64,000 bases of DNA. Source: Saccharothrix violaceirubra (lineage in GTDB: Bacteria > Actinomycetota > Actinomycetes > Mycobacteriales > Pseudonocardiaceae). Numbering within the stretch: the first letter of the stretch is position 1; every line of letters begins with the position of its first letter. Below the pieces are notes generated by a model. That model had not been told where the DNA came from and ran no database searches. It saw only the letters and a list, made by a program, of their open reading frames with translations. This document shows, piece after piece, positions 7,684 to 16,884 of this stretch. The position numbers and the translations under genes were made by a program. The DNA is taken from NCBI RefSeq assembly GCF_014203755.1, contig NZ_JACHJS010000001.1, positions 186,001-250,000 on the forward strand, written 5' to 3'.

Positions 7684-7980
7684 TCAGCACGTGTAGACGG
7701 ACGTACACGACGACTCGCCGCCGACCGCCATCAACACGATCACCGCCCCGGTGATGAGGGTCGGCACGATCACCGCGGTCCAGATCAGGATGCGGCGGAT
7801 CGAGTGCAGAACCATCACGCCTTCCGCGATGCCCTGCGCGATCGCCTCGTCGGTGGTGGCCTGCTCGTCGATGCGTTGCACGGTCCGTCGGGCGAAACCT
7901 GTCTCCCAGGAAGGGCCGAGTAGCGCTGCCTCCGACTTTCCAACGGTGACCTCGAATTTCCGGTCCGGCGTCGTGGTCAT
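7684..7980 (-). CDS. Small single-pass membrane protein, unknown
   Basis: A 98-residue protein of no recognised family. Residues 1-60 are soluble and mixed in charge, and a single hydrophobic helix lies at about 63-88 (LIWTAVIVPTLITGAVIVLM). The tail is short and Cys-containing (SSCTSVYTC). The ATG has GGAGGG 3-4 nt upstream. One membrane helix near the C-terminus suggests a tail-anchored topology. The two close cysteines might form a disulfide if outside the cell. The terminator beyond its stop also closes the tRNA-Tyr unit. Confidence 0.6.
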   Translation of the reverse strand: MTTTPDRKFEVTVGKSEAALLGPSWETGFARRTVQRIDEQATTDEAIAQGIAEGVMVLHSIRRILIWTAVIVPTLITGAVIVLMAVGGESSCTSVYTC

Positions 7981-8073
7981 CTGCCCTCCAGCACGCTGTG
8001 GCGGTGTGAAGGTGTTCGTCGGGCCGTCGCGACCTGTTACGGCCCGTGGGGGCTTTTGTTTTCCGGCAATGGG

Positions 8074-8108
8074 AAGACCCCCGCGATCTGGTCGGTCGCG
8101 GGGGTCTT
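8074..8108 (-). terminator. Terminator after the small gene at 8.2-8.5 kb
   Basis: AAGACCCCCGCGA at 8074-8086 pairs perfectly with TCGCGGGGGTCTT at 8096-8108 over a 9-nt loop. It lies about 125 nt downstream of the minus-strand gene that starts at 8470 and before the next one. Confidence 0.65.
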
Positions 8109-8233
8109 CGTCGTTCCGCCCGGGAGGAGGGGTGGGCGGTCCGTGGTGGAGGGGCCGACGCGCAAGCGCTTCCTCCCGCTTGCGTGCCGGCCCCGGTTCG
8201 GAGCATAACCCATGTCGAACACTTGTTCGAGGG

Positions 8234-8470
8234 TTACGCGATGGCGGCGTGGCCCAGGTCCGTCAGCTCGGCCCCGACTCGGACGCCGAACCGCGCGTGG
8301 GTGCGCAGCAGGCCCGCGTTCACGAGTTCGTGGGTCACCGTCTGGTCGCAGCACGGCAGGCCGTCCACGTACAGATCCGGTTCACGTCCACCCGACAGCT
8401 CGCCCCGCCCGGCCGCGACAGCGCGCAGCATGGCCTTGGCCCGTCCGGACAATTCGACCGCCGTCGTCAT
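8234..8470 (-). CDS. Small hypothetical protein (78 aa)
   Basis: A 78-residue protein, MTTAVELSGRAKAMLRAVAA at its start. It has a central CC pair (DGLPCCDQ) and a C-terminal part with the look of a small winged helix (THELVNAGLLRT, ELTDLGHAAI). The ATG at 8470 has AAGGGGG 6-7 nt upstream, better than the in-frame start 8 codons earlier. I recall similar small proteins in Pseudonocardiaceae but cannot name a family. A DNA-binding role is possible from the wing-like pattern, nothing more. Confidence 0.55.
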   Translation of the reverse strand: MTTAVELSGRAKAMLRAVAAGRGELSGGREPDLYVDGLPCCDQTVTHELVNAGLLRTHARFGVRVGAELTDLGHAAIA

Positions 8471-8953
8471 GACGACCCCCTTGCTTCGAGACACCCCTTG
8501 CTCTGGAGGAGGCGTCGGCTGATGTTCGGGTACACCGGGTCTCGTGGTTCACCCTGCCGGACCACGGTGGAGTCCGGCCGGCACGCGGCGGTCGGTGCGG
8601 TACGCCCCCATACGGACCCCGGCGGAGCGGCTTGCGGGAAATCCACGAGCGCGTTCATCCGTTCGTGAGTCCTGGATCGGGTGACCCGTCCGGGGCTGTC
8701 CGGAGCCCGCTGAACGTCCGGCGTCGCTGGGAAGAACACTCGCAAACGCTTCCGTCCACCCTGTCCACGGGCGCGGACGGACTGTCACTTGTTGTGGCAA
8801 TTGGTGGGTCGACCTGCCATTTCATCGCCCGACCGGGGTACATTGACAACCCTTGAGGGGTCTCGGTGGGTGTTCGGGACCCCTCAGTCACGCCAGGAGA
8901 GCGGAGGCCGGCGACCCGGCCTGCGGTGCCCCGCGGCCGACGAGGGAGGCTGG
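8471..8953. other. Divergent intergenic region, no gene seen
   Basis: It separates the small minus-strand gene from the GGDEF-EAL gene. The overlapping readings inside lack ribosome sites and family features. The segment 8780-8850 is the least GC-rich and ends in GGGGTACATTGACA, so a promoter for the plus-strand gene is likely there, but no -10/-35 pair with good spacing stands out. Confidence 0.4.
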
Positions 8954-11566
8954 ATGTCCGACCACGCGTCGGCAGCGGCGTCGAGCACGCCGACCCGGTC
9001 GACGAACCGCGCGTTCAGCGCGTTCGCCGTCCTGCTCCTCATCGCGGGCGTCGCGGCGGCCTACGCCGTCGGCGACTGGCTGCGCGAGGACGCCCTGGAC
9101 CTCGACCGCCTCTTCTGGGTCGGCCCGCTGCTCGTGGTCGGGTTCCTCCTGGCCGAACAGCTCGCGATCAACGTCGACGTGCGCAGCGGCGACGCGTGGA
9201 CGATCTCCTTCACCGAGATCCCGCTGGTCCTGGGCCTGCTTGTGGCACCGTTCGAGGTCGTGCTCGCCGCGCACGTGGTCGCGGGCGTCGGCACGCTGCT
9301 GGCCCGCCGGGTGCTCGACCGCGCGGTCTACAACGCCGGCCTCATGTTCATGGAGATCGCTGTCGCCTTCGCGGTCGCGAAAAGCGTCGAGGACTTCCTC
9401 GGCGGACGCGGCCCGATGTGGGCGGGCGCCTTCGTCGGCACGATCGCCGTCCCGCTGCTGGCCAGCCTGCTCGGCCTGACCGCGTTGCGGTTGCTGGGCA
9501 ACGGCATGCGCGTCGGCCCCAGCGTGCGACTGGTCCTCCAGACCCTGGTCGTCGCGCTGCTCAACACGTCCGCCGGCCTGGTCGGCTACGAGATCGCCAC
9601 CCGCGCGCCGTGGGGCGGCCTGCTGATCCTGCTCGTCTTCGCCGGCATCACGGCGATCTACCTCGCGTACTCGGCCCTGCTGCGCGAACAGCGGGACCTG
9701 GAGGCGCTCGGCGAGGTCTCGCTGCGCGTCGCGCGGTCCGGCCGGCACGCCACCGGCCCGCGCGGTCCGGGTTCGGGCAACGCCGTCGACGACGGCCGGG
9801 CCGAGGACGACGAGTGGCAGTCGATCGCCGAACGCATCCGCGACCAGCTCGACGCCGGTCGCGTCGTGTTGCGCCTGCGCACCGATCCCCAGACGCCCAT
9901 GCGCACGCTCGTCGTCGGCGAACCGCTCCCGCCCGGCCTGCGTCGCGAGGACCCGCGCCTGCTGCGCGAGGACGCGCTCCTCCAACTGCCCGGCACCGAG
10001 GTCCGGTACTTCCGGGTCGGCGAGGGCGGCGACGACGTCACCGACGCCCTCGGCCGGCGCGAGGCGCAGGAGGCGCTCGTCGTCCCGTTGCGCGCGGGCA
10101 CGCAACTGCTCGGCGTGGTCGAGGCGCACGACCGGCTCAGCCGCTGGCGCGGCTTCGGCAAGGCCGACATCCAGCTCCTGCGCACACTCGCCAGCCACCT
10201 TTCCACGGCCGTGGACAACCGCCGCCTGCTCGCCCGGCTGCGCCACGACGCCTACCACGACCCGCTGACCGGCCTGCTCAACCGGCCCGGCCTGCGCGAG
10301 GCGACCGGCGAACCCATGCGCCAGGCGGACCTCGCCGTCGTCGTCCGCGTCGACCTCGACGTGCTGTCGACGGTGTCCGACGCGCTCGGCCAGGTCTGGG
10401 GCAACCAGATGCTCGTCACCGCCGGCCGCCGGCTGCGCGACGAACTCGGCCCCGAGGTGCCACTGGCCCGGCTCGAAGGCGGCTCGTTCGCCGCCCTGCT
10501 GCTCGACCGCACCGCCGAGCGCATCGAGGAGATCGCCGAACGCCTGCGCAACGCGCTGTCCGTGCCCTACCCGGTCGAGCGGTTCACGGTCGAGGCGAGC
10601 GCCGTCGTCGGCTGGGCGTCCACCGCCGACTGCGAGGTCGAGGACCCCGACGCCGACGCCCTGCTCCAGCGCGCCGACGTCGCCGTGAGCGCGACCAACG
10701 AGAACAACCCGCTGCGCGCCTACGCGCCCAGCATGGGCCAGATGTTCCTGCGCCGCTTCCAACTGGTCACCCAGTTCCGGTCGGCAGTCGAGAACGGCCA
10801 GATCTCCGTGCACTACCAGCCCAAGGTCGCGCTGCCCAGCCGCCAGGTCGTCGGCGCCGAGGCCCTCGTGCGCTGGAAGCACCCCGAGTTCGGCCGCGTC
10901 GACCCGGACGAGTTCGTGCCCGCCGTCGAGGCCACCGGCCTGGTCGACGTGCTCACCGACTTCGTCATGGACAAGGCCATGGAACGGGTCCGGCTCTGGC
11001 TCGACCGGGACCTGCGCATGTCCGTCGCGGTCAACCTGTCGGTGCGCACGCTCGCCGACGAGGAGTTCCCCGACCGCGTCGGCCGTGCCCTGGTCCGCCA
11101 CGGCGTGCCGCCCGAGCTGCTCACGTTCGAGCTGACCGAGTCCGGTGTCATGGCCGACCCGGAACGCGCGCTGCCCGTGCTGCGCAGGCTGCACACGATG
11201 GGCGTAGTGCTCGCGGTCGACGACTTCGGCACGGGCTACTCGTCGCTGGCCTACCTGCGGCAGCTCCCGGTGGACGAGGTCAAGATCGACAAGAGCTTCG
11301 TCCTGGGCATGGGCACCGACCTCGGCGACATGGCCGTCGTCCGCTCGATCGTGGAACTGGGCCACTCGTTGGGGCTCACCGTGGTCGCCGAGGGTGTCGA
11401 GGACGACGCCGCCCGCGACCAACTGGTCGGCATGGGCTGCGACGTCGCGCAGGGCTACCTGATCTCCAGGCCGCTGTCCGAGGACCGCTTCGAAGCGTGG
11501 TTGCGAGCGCGAACCGTGCAGGTCAGGGGAGCGCGCGATGAGACGGTGCTCACGTTGGTCCACTGA
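8954..11566 (+). CDS. Membrane GAF-GGDEF(degenerate)-EAL protein, probable c-di-GMP phosphodiesterase
   Basis: An 870-residue protein. Residues 15-240 form a multi-helix membrane region (about eight hydrophobic segments), then a GAF-like region at about 300-420. A GGDEF-fold domain at about 430-580 has EGGSF (508-512) at the signature, so cyclase activity is unlikely. An EAL domain at about 605-860 has E636-A637-L638, D756-D757 in DDFGTGYSS, KIDKSFV and the C-terminal VVAEGVED, all expected for hydrolysis of cyclic di-GMP. The ATG has GGGAGG upstream. The degenerate GGDEF may bind GTP as an allosteric site, known for some family members and inferred here. Confidence 0.92.
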   Translation: MSDHASAAASSTPTRSTNRAFSAFAVLLLIAGVAAAYAVGDWLREDALDLDRLFWVGPLLVVGFLLAEQLAINVDVRSGDAWTISFTEIPLVLGLLVAPFEVVLAAHVVAGVGTLLARRVLDRAVYNAGLMFMEIAVAFAVAKSVEDFLGGRGPMWAGAFVGTIAVPLLASLLGLTALRLLGNGMRVGPSVRLVLQTLVVALLNTSAGLVGYEIATRAPWGGLLILLVFAGITAIYLAYSALLREQRDLEALGEVSLRVARSGRHATGPRGPGSGNAVDDGRAEDDEWQSIAERIRDQLDAGRVVLRLRTDPQTPMRTLVVGEPLPPGLRREDPRLLREDALLQLPGTEVRYFRVGEGGDDVTDALGRREAQEALVVPLRAGTQLLGVVEAHDRLSRWRGFGKADIQLLRTLASHLSTAVDNRRLLARLRHDAYHDPLTGLLNRPGLREATGEPMRQADLAVVVRVDLDVLSTVSDALGQVWGNQMLVTAGRRLRDELGPEVPLARLEGGSFAALLLDRTAERIEEIAERLRNALSVPYPVERFTVEASAVVGWASTADCEVEDPDADALLQRADVAVSATNENNPLRAYAPSMGQMFLRRFQLVTQFRSAVENGQISVHYQPKVALPSRQVVGAEALVRWKHPEFGRVDPDEFVPAVEATGLVDVLTDFVMDKAMERVRLWLDRDLRMSVAVNLSVRTLADEEFPDRVGRALVRHGVPPELLTFELTESGVMADPERALPVLRRLHTMGVVLAVDDFGTGYSSLAYLRQLPVDEVKIDKSFVLGMGTDLGDMAVVRSIVELGHSLGLTVVAEGVEDDAARDQLVGMGCDVAQGYLISRPLSEDRFEAWLRARTVQVRGARDETVLTLVH

Positions 11567-11580
11567 CCCCGGACCCCGAT

Positions 11581-11609
11581 TTCGCTCTCGCGGTGATGTT
11601 GTGTAGAGT
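11581..11609 (+). promoter_or_regulatory. Candidate promoter of tRNA-Thr/tRNA-Met
   Basis: TTCGCT, 17 nt, TAGAGT. The -10 is good for a SigA-type promoter and the -35 weak. It ends 30 nt before the tRNA-Thr 5' end. Confidence 0.45.
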
Positions 11610-11638
11610 TCACCTCGCTCCGCAAGGGTAAGAGCAAG

Positions 11639-11714
11639 GCCCCTTTAGCTCAGTCGGCAGAGCGTCTCCATGGTAAGGAGAAGGTCTACGGTTCGATTCC
11701 GTAAAGGGGCTCCA
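11639..11714 (+). tRNA. trnT: tRNA-Thr (GGT)
   Basis: The acceptor GCCCCTT pairs with AAGGGGC, with discriminator T and an encoded CCA at 11712-11714. The anticodon GGT is at 11672-11674 in a normal stem. It is followed by tRNA-Met and rpmG, the order usual in actinobacteria. Confidence 0.95.
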
Positions 11715-11720
11715 ACGACT

Positions 11721-11746
11721 GGCCGCGGTGCACCAGCATCGCGGCC
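11721..11746 (+). other. Hairpin between tRNA-Thr and tRNA-Met
   Basis: GGCCGCG and CGCGGCC are separated by 12 nt, inside the 42-nt spacer of the two tRNAs. With no T tract it is more likely an RNA-processing or folding element than a terminator. Confidence 0.4.
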
Positions 11747-11756
11747 GTGTTGTTGA

Positions 11757-11829
11757 AGCGGTGTAGCTCAGTTGGTAGAGCAAGCGGCTCATAATCGCTG
11801 TGTCGCCGGTTCAAGTCCGGCCACCGCTA
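11757..11829 (+). tRNA. trnM: tRNA-Met (CAT)
   Basis: The acceptor AGCGGTG pairs with CACCGCT, with discriminator A and no encoded CCA. The anticodon CAT is at 11790-11792. An intact first acceptor pair and the location next to tRNA-Thr and rpmG favour elongator Met over initiator or a lysidine-modified Ile tRNA, but the latter cannot be excluded by eye. Confidence 0.85.
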
Positions 11830-11886
11830 CGCGAATGGGTGACCCATGTCCACGGAGAGCGTGGACCTGGTTCGCTTCGCATCACA

Positions 11887-11944
11887 CTGGGGGCGCGGCC
11901 CCCAGACCCCGCCCAGGGAGGGCTTCGCCCCCCTGGACCCCCTT
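11887..11944. repeat. GC-rich double-hairpin repeat element
   Basis: A perfect stem CTGGGGGC/GCCCCCAG with a GCG loop (11887-11905) is followed by a second stem-loop, CCAGGGAGGGC with its near complement around TTC. This GGGGGC..GCCCCC, GGCTTCGCCC pattern resembles the REP-like palindromes spread between genes of many actinobacteria. It lies in the tRNA-Met/rpmG gap. Confidence 0.5.
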
Positions 11945-11987
11945 CCCGTTGAGGTTCGTTCCAGCCCGGGGTGGGTCATGGGTGGGG

Positions 11988-12050
11988 TTTTTGTGTGTGG
12001 TGTGGGGGTTCGTGTGTTGTTGTGTGTGTGTTGTGTGTGTTGTGTGTGTC
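11988..12050 (+). repeat. GT-rich simple-sequence tract
   Basis: About 60 nt made almost only of G and T on the plus strand, with runs of (TG)n broken by TTG. Such strand-biased, low-complexity DNA is unusual in this otherwise balanced GC-rich sequence. It sits in the rpmG leader region. Confidence 0.6.
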
Positions 12051-12115
12051 AGCCCGCCAGGCGGTAAGCCCGTGCTGGGGTTCGGGGATCGTGTGCTCTA
12101 GGAAGGCAAGGAAAC

Positions 12116-12280
12116 GTGGCTGCGACCGACGTTCGGCCGAAGATCACCCTCGCGTGCGAGGAGTGCAAGCACCGTAACTACATCACGCGGAAGAACCGGC
12201 GCAACGACCCGGACCGCCTGGAGATCAAGAAGTTCTGCCCGAACTGCAAGACGCACAAGGCGCACAAGGAGACCCGCTGA
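12116..12280 (+). CDS. rpmG: 50S ribosomal protein L33 (zinc-binding form)
   Basis: A 54-residue large-subunit protein. It keeps both zinc pairs, CEEC and CPNC, so it is the zinc-containing C+ form used when zinc is sufficient. The GTG start gives [23 protein letters not shown] and AAGGA motifs lie 10-15 nt upstream. Position after tRNA-Met and before hadA is as in Mycobacterium. A terminator-like hairpin follows it. Confidence 0.95.
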   Translation: MAATDVRPKITLACEECKHRNYITRKNRRNDPDRLEIKKFCPNCKTHKAHKETR

Positions 12281-12324
12281 GGGTTTCGCGTCGCCGGTGG
12301 CGTACGCGAGCTTGAGTGTGTGTG

Positions 12325-12357
12325 GGGCCCGTCCTGGGGAACCGGGGCGGGCCCTTT
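12325..12357 (+). terminator. Terminator after rpmG
   Basis: GGGCCCGTCCTGG pairs with CCGGGGCGGGCCC (two G-T pairs) and TTT follows. It separates rpmG from hadA, which then needs its own promoter. Confidence 0.7.
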
Positions 12358-12402
12358 CGTGTGTGTTGAGGGAAGAGGGAGGGGGTCGCGTAGCCTGCTG
12401 CG

Positions 12403-12849
12403 GTGGCTCTCGACCAGTCCTTTGTCGGACGTTCCTATCCGCCGTCGTTCGTGTACGAGGTGGGGCGCGAGAAGATCCGTGAGTTCGCCGATGCGCTTGG
12501 CGACGGCAGTCCGGTGTACAGGGAGGTGGAGGCCGCGCGGGCGGCCGGGTACAAGGACGTGATCGCGCCGCCCACGTTCGCGATCATCGTGTCGCTCATG
12601 GCCAACGACCTGTTGGTGTCCGACCCGGAGTTGGGGTTGGACTACAGCCGGGTGGTGCACGGCGACCAGTCGTTCGAACACCACCGGCCGATCACGGCCG
12701 GCGATCGGCTCGAAGTGGTGCTGCACGTGGACGGCATCACGTCGCGCATGGGCAACGACATGTTGACCGTGCGCGCGGAGATCAGTGCCGAAGGCGAAGC
12801 CGTCGTGACCGGGCGGTGCACGCTCGTCGTCCGTGGGGAAGGTGCGTGA
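12403..12849 (+). CDS. hadA: (3R)-hydroxyacyl-ACP dehydratase subunit HadA
   Basis: A 148-residue MaoC-like hot-dog protein matching HadA, the non-catalytic, substrate-holding subunit of the FAS-II dehydratase. It begins with GRSYPPSFVYEVGREKIREFA, contains FADALGDGSPVY, and lacks the catalytic D-x(4)-H. The GTG has no nearby ribosome site, but TAGCCT (12391-12396) ends 6 nt before it, so a leaderless transcript is possible. It is coupled to hadB by the shared TGATG. Without mycolic acid genes in view, a role in ordinary fatty-acid elongation is as likely as in mycolates. Confidence 0.9.
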   Translation: MALDQSFVGRSYPPSFVYEVGREKIREFADALGDGSPVYREVEAARAAGYKDVIAPPTFAIIVSLMANDLLVSDPELGLDYSRVVHGDQSFEHHRPITAGDRLEVVLHVDGITSRMGNDMLTVRAEISAEGEAVVTGRCTLVVRGEGA

Positions 12850-13271
12850 TGGGCGTTCGTGCCGCCGACATCGCAGTCGGGGATTCGTTGCCGCCGTTGA
12901 CGTTGCGCATCACGCGGGCCGACCTGGTGCGGTACGCGGGCGCCTCCGGCGACCTCAACCCGATCCACTGGAGCGAGCGGTTCGCGGTCGGGGTCGGGCT
13001 GCCCGGCGTCATCGCGCACGGCATGTTGACCATGGGCATGGCCGCCCGGATCGTCACCGAGTGGACCGGCGACCCCGGTGCCGTGCTGGAGTACGGGGTG
13101 CGCTTCGGGCGGCCCGTGCCGGTGCCCGACGACGACCTGGGCGCGCTCGTGGAGGTCACCGCCAAGGTGACCAAGGTGCTCGACGACGGGACGTTCAAGG
13201 TCAACGTCACGGCCGCGTTCGAGGGCAAGTCGGTGCTGGGCGGCGCTTCCGCCCGCGTGCGGCTGGCCTAG
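12849..13271 (+). CDS. hadB: (3R)-hydroxyacyl-ACP dehydratase subunit HadB
   Basis: A 140-residue MaoC hot-dog protein with the catalytic pair in GDLNPIHWSERFA (Asp and His of the hydratase motif) and the family IAHGMLTMGMAARIV helix. It forms the active heterodimer with HadA and removes water from 3-hydroxyacyl-ACP. The ATG overlaps the hadA stop by one base; a GTG one codon earlier is also possible. In Mycobacterium hadC follows; here it does not, and the next gene runs in the opposite direction, sharing a CTAG stop overlap. Confidence 0.92.
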   Translation: MGVRAADIAVGDSLPPLTLRITRADLVRYAGASGDLNPIHWSERFAVGVGLPGVIAHGMLTMGMAARIVTEWTGDPGAVLEYGVRFGRPVPVPDDDLGALVEVTAKVTKVLDDGTFKVNVTAAFEGKSVLGGASARVRLA

Positions 13272-13702
13272 AAGCGCAGTTCGCCGCCCGGGTACCACGT
13301 GCCGCGGAAGAAGTCGTCGCCGTGGAAACCGTCGCACAGGGCGCTGGTGAACGGTCCGGTCGCGGTGGCGGAGCGGCGTTCGACACCGTCGACGCCGACC
13401 TCGCACGCGACCGAACCGCCGCCCGCGCCCATCTGCACCGACAGCACGCCGTCGCGCACCTCGTCGTGGACGGTCAACTCCTTGCGCCACGGGAACGACG
13501 TCAGCTCCTCGCGCGCGGTGCCCGCCTCGGTGAACGTCGAGTAGACGACCACCGCGCTCTTCGCCTCGCCGGTCACCTCGTAGACGACGACCGAGGGCTC
13601 CTCGGGCGCGGAGGTCGAGGCGACCGCCGCCAGTCCGGTGACCACGAGCACGGCCGCGCCCGCCATCAAGAGCCAGTTCCGGCGCTTGGCCGACTCGGTC
13701 AT
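13268..13702 (-). CDS. MmpS-like exported protein
   Basis: A 144-residue protein with an N-terminal signal/anchor helix (residues 10-29, WLLMAGAAVLVVTGLAAVAS) and a beta-rich outer domain. VVYEVTGEAKSAVVVYST followed by a Leu/Phe-Pro-Trp step (TSFPWRKEL) is the pattern of the MmpS family, small periplasmic partners of MmpL lipid exporters in mycobacteria. No mmpL is adjacent, so it may act alone or with a distant transporter. The ATG has GAGGAG about 8 nt upstream. One Cys pair (VACEV, ALCDG) may form a disulfide. Confidence 0.7.
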   Translation of the reverse strand: MTESAKRRNWLLMAGAAVLVVTGLAAVASTSAPEEPSVVVYEVTGEAKSAVVVYSTFTEAGTAREELTSFPWRKELTVHDEVRDGVLSVQMGAGGGSVACEVGVDGVERRSATATGPFTSALCDGFHGDDFFRGTWYPGGELRF

Positions 13703-13868
13703 GCTGATGCTCCTCGGGTGAAGATCCATTCGGCTGAATGGAGCATCGGCATGTCTGCGTTCCGGGTTACCCCTTTCACTCTTGAAGGGGGTCTTCCGAT
13801 GGATTGGATGGCGACGGACCGACGACGAGGTGCTGTCGGCCACAAGCCTTCGGGGGTCGCCGGAACGA

Positions 13869-13897
13869 CGAAGGGCGCCCCGGCAGGGCGCCCTTCG
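13869..13897 (-). terminator. Terminator after the aminotransferase gene
   Basis: CGAAGGGCGCCC and its perfect complement enclose a 5-nt loop, 23 nt past the stop of the minus-strand aminotransferase gene. Confidence 0.8.
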
Positions 13898-13919
13898 TGA
13901 CGGAACGGGGAGCGGTGTG

Positions 13920-15161
13920 TCAGCCGATCTCGCCGAGGAGGTCGGCCAAGCGGGTGATCCCGGTCTTCAGGTCGTCGTCGCCCAGGGCGTACGACAGGCG
14001 CAGGTAGCCCGGCGTGCCGAACGCCTCGCCCGGCACGACCGCGACCTCGGCGTGCTCCAGGATCAGCGCGGCGAGCTGCACGGTGTCGGTGATCGTGGTG
14101 CCGCGCAGCTCCTTGCCGATCAGCGCCTTCACCGACGGGTACACGTAGAACGCGCCCTTCGGGGTCGGGCACTCCACGCCCGGGATCGCCGACAGCAGTT
14201 CGACGATCGTGCGTCGGCGGCGGTCGAACGCCACGCGCATCTCGTGCACGGCCTCCAGCGAACCGGACACGGCCTCCAGTGCGGCGCGCTGCGACACGTT
14301 GGCCACGTTGGAGGTCAGGTGCGACTGGAGGTTCGCCGCGGCCTTCACGACGTCGGCCGGACCGATCAGCCAGCCCACGCGCCAGCCGGTCATCGCGTAG
14401 GTCTTGGCCACGCCGTTGAGCACGATCGTCCGGTCCGCGATCGCGGGCACGGCGACGGGCAGCGACACGGCTTCGGTGCCGTCGTAGACCAGGTGCTCGT
14501 AGATCTCGTCGGTGATCACCCACAGGCCGTGCTCGACGGCCCACTCGCCGATCGCGACGAGCTGCTCGCGGCTGTACACCGAACCGGTCGGGTTGGACGG
14601 CGAGCACAGCAGCAGCACCTTGGTGCGCGGCGTGCGCGCGGCTTCGAGCTGCTCGACGGTCACCAGGTAGTCGGTCGACTCGTCGGCCGTGACCTGGACC
14701 GGCACGCCGCCGGCGAGCGTGATCGCCTCGGGGTAGGTGGTCCAGAACGGCGCGGGCAGCAGCACCTCGTCGCCGGGGTCGACGATCGTCGCGAACGCCT
14801 GGTAGACGGCCTGCTTGCCGCCGTTGGTCACGAGGACCTGCGACGCGTCCACCTCGTAGCCGGAGTCGCGCCTGGTCTTCTCGGCGATGGCGGCGCGCAG
14901 CTCGGGCAGGCCGGCCGCGGGCGTGTAGCGGTGGTTGCGGGGGTCGGCGCAGGCGGCCTGCGCGGCGGCGACGATCGCCTCGGGCGTCGGGAAGTCGGGT
15001 TCGCCGGCGCCGAAGCCGATCACCGGTCGGCCGGCCGCCTTGAGCGCCTTCGCCTTCGCGTCGACCGCGAGGGTGGCGGACTCGGCGATGCCGCCGATCC
15101 GCTTCGAGATCCTCGGGTGTGCGGAGGTGCCGGTACCGGTGGTCGTGTCGGACGTAGCCAT
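13920..15161 (-). CDS. aspC: PLP-dependent aspartate-type aminotransferase
   Basis: A 413-residue fold-type I aminotransferase. Visible signatures are [11 protein letters not shown] near residue 50, [21 protein letters not shown], the PLP-lysine in [16 protein letters not shown], and the C-terminal Arg region [13 protein letters not shown] that binds the substrate carboxylate. It transfers the amino group of aspartate (or a related amino acid) to 2-oxoglutarate. The same gene sits beside secE in other actinobacteria. It runs against tRNA-Trp-secE, so the promoters are divergent. The first 15 residues are Thr/Ser-rich and probably disordered. Confidence 0.93.
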   Translation of the reverse strand: MATSDTTTGTGTSAHPRISKRIGGIAESATLAVDAKAKALKAAGRPVIGFGAGEPDFPTPEAIVAAAQAACADPRNHRYTPAAGLPELRAAIAEKTRRDSGYEVDASQVLVTNGGKQAVYQAFATIVDPGDEVLLPAPFWTTYPEAITLAGGVPVQVTADESTDYLVTVEQLEAARTPRTKVLLLCSPSNPTGSVYSREQLVAIGEWAVEHGLWVITDEIYEHLVYDGTEAVSLPVAVPAIADRTIVLNGVAKTYAMTGWRVGWLIGPADVVKAAANLQSHLTSNVANVSQRAALEAVSGSLEAVHEMRVAFDRRRRTIVELLSAIPGVECPTPKGAFYVYPSVKALIGKELRGTTITDTVQLAALILEHAEVAVVPGEAFGTPGYLRLSYALGDDDLKTGITRLADLLGEIG

Positions 15162-15225
15162 GGCCCAATCGTGGCAGACCGCAGGGTGTGATCCACCCCG
15201 GGTACCCCCTGTCTGACCAGCCCGG

Positions 15226-15256
15226 TTGGGAAGGCGGGTGGACCGTGCCGTATGCT
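15226..15256 (+). promoter_or_regulatory. Candidate promoter of tRNA-Trp/secE
   Basis: TATGCT at 15251-15256 is a good -10. TTGGGA at 15226-15231 is 19 nt before it, longer than ideal. The start would lie about 100 nt before the tRNA. Confidence 0.35.
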
Positions 15257-15361
15257 TCTGTTCTCGGAACGTCCGGACACCGCCTCACGGGCCACGTGAG
15301 GAGAGTCGAGGACGGCTCCGGCCAGGTGCAGGCGTCCCCACCGGGACCGTCTGTGCGCCAA

Positions 15362-15434
<73 letters not shown>

Positions 15435-15466
15435 CGTCGAAACGCGATGGTTGAGCGGAGGACGGC

Positions 15467-16715
<1,249 letters not shown>

Positions 16716-16765
16716 CGCGTTCGGGGGCACCCCGCCGGCGCGGGGTATCCTCGACTGTCGTGCAG

Positions 16766-16791
16766 AACCACCCCGCTCGCGCGGGGTGGTT
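16766..16791 (+). terminator. Hairpin between nusG and rplK
   Basis: AACCACCCCGC and its perfect complement enclose TCGC and are followed by pyrimidines. It is 50 nt after nusG. Further GC hairpins (CCCGCTGTCAGCGGG and beyond) follow up to rplK, so partial termination or attenuation in front of the L11 operon is likely. Confidence 0.6.
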
Positions 16792-16884
16792 TCCCGCTGT
16801 CAGCGGGACTGGTATCCCGCGCGAGCGGGGCCGTCGGACCGCCGCGGCCGGCAGGGTCGCGCGCCGGAACAAGAGAGTACGGAA

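Noticed and set aside
8789..8953. Upstream extension of the GGDEF-EAL protein
   Set aside because: Arg/Gly-rich, no ribosome site; the ATG at 8954 has GGGAGG in front and begins the hydrophobic sensor region properly.
11757..11829. Reading the CAT tRNA as tRNA-Ile2 (lysidine type) or initiator tRNA
   Set aside because: Location after tRNA-Thr before rpmG and a paired first acceptor base favour elongator Met, though identity cannot be proven by eye.
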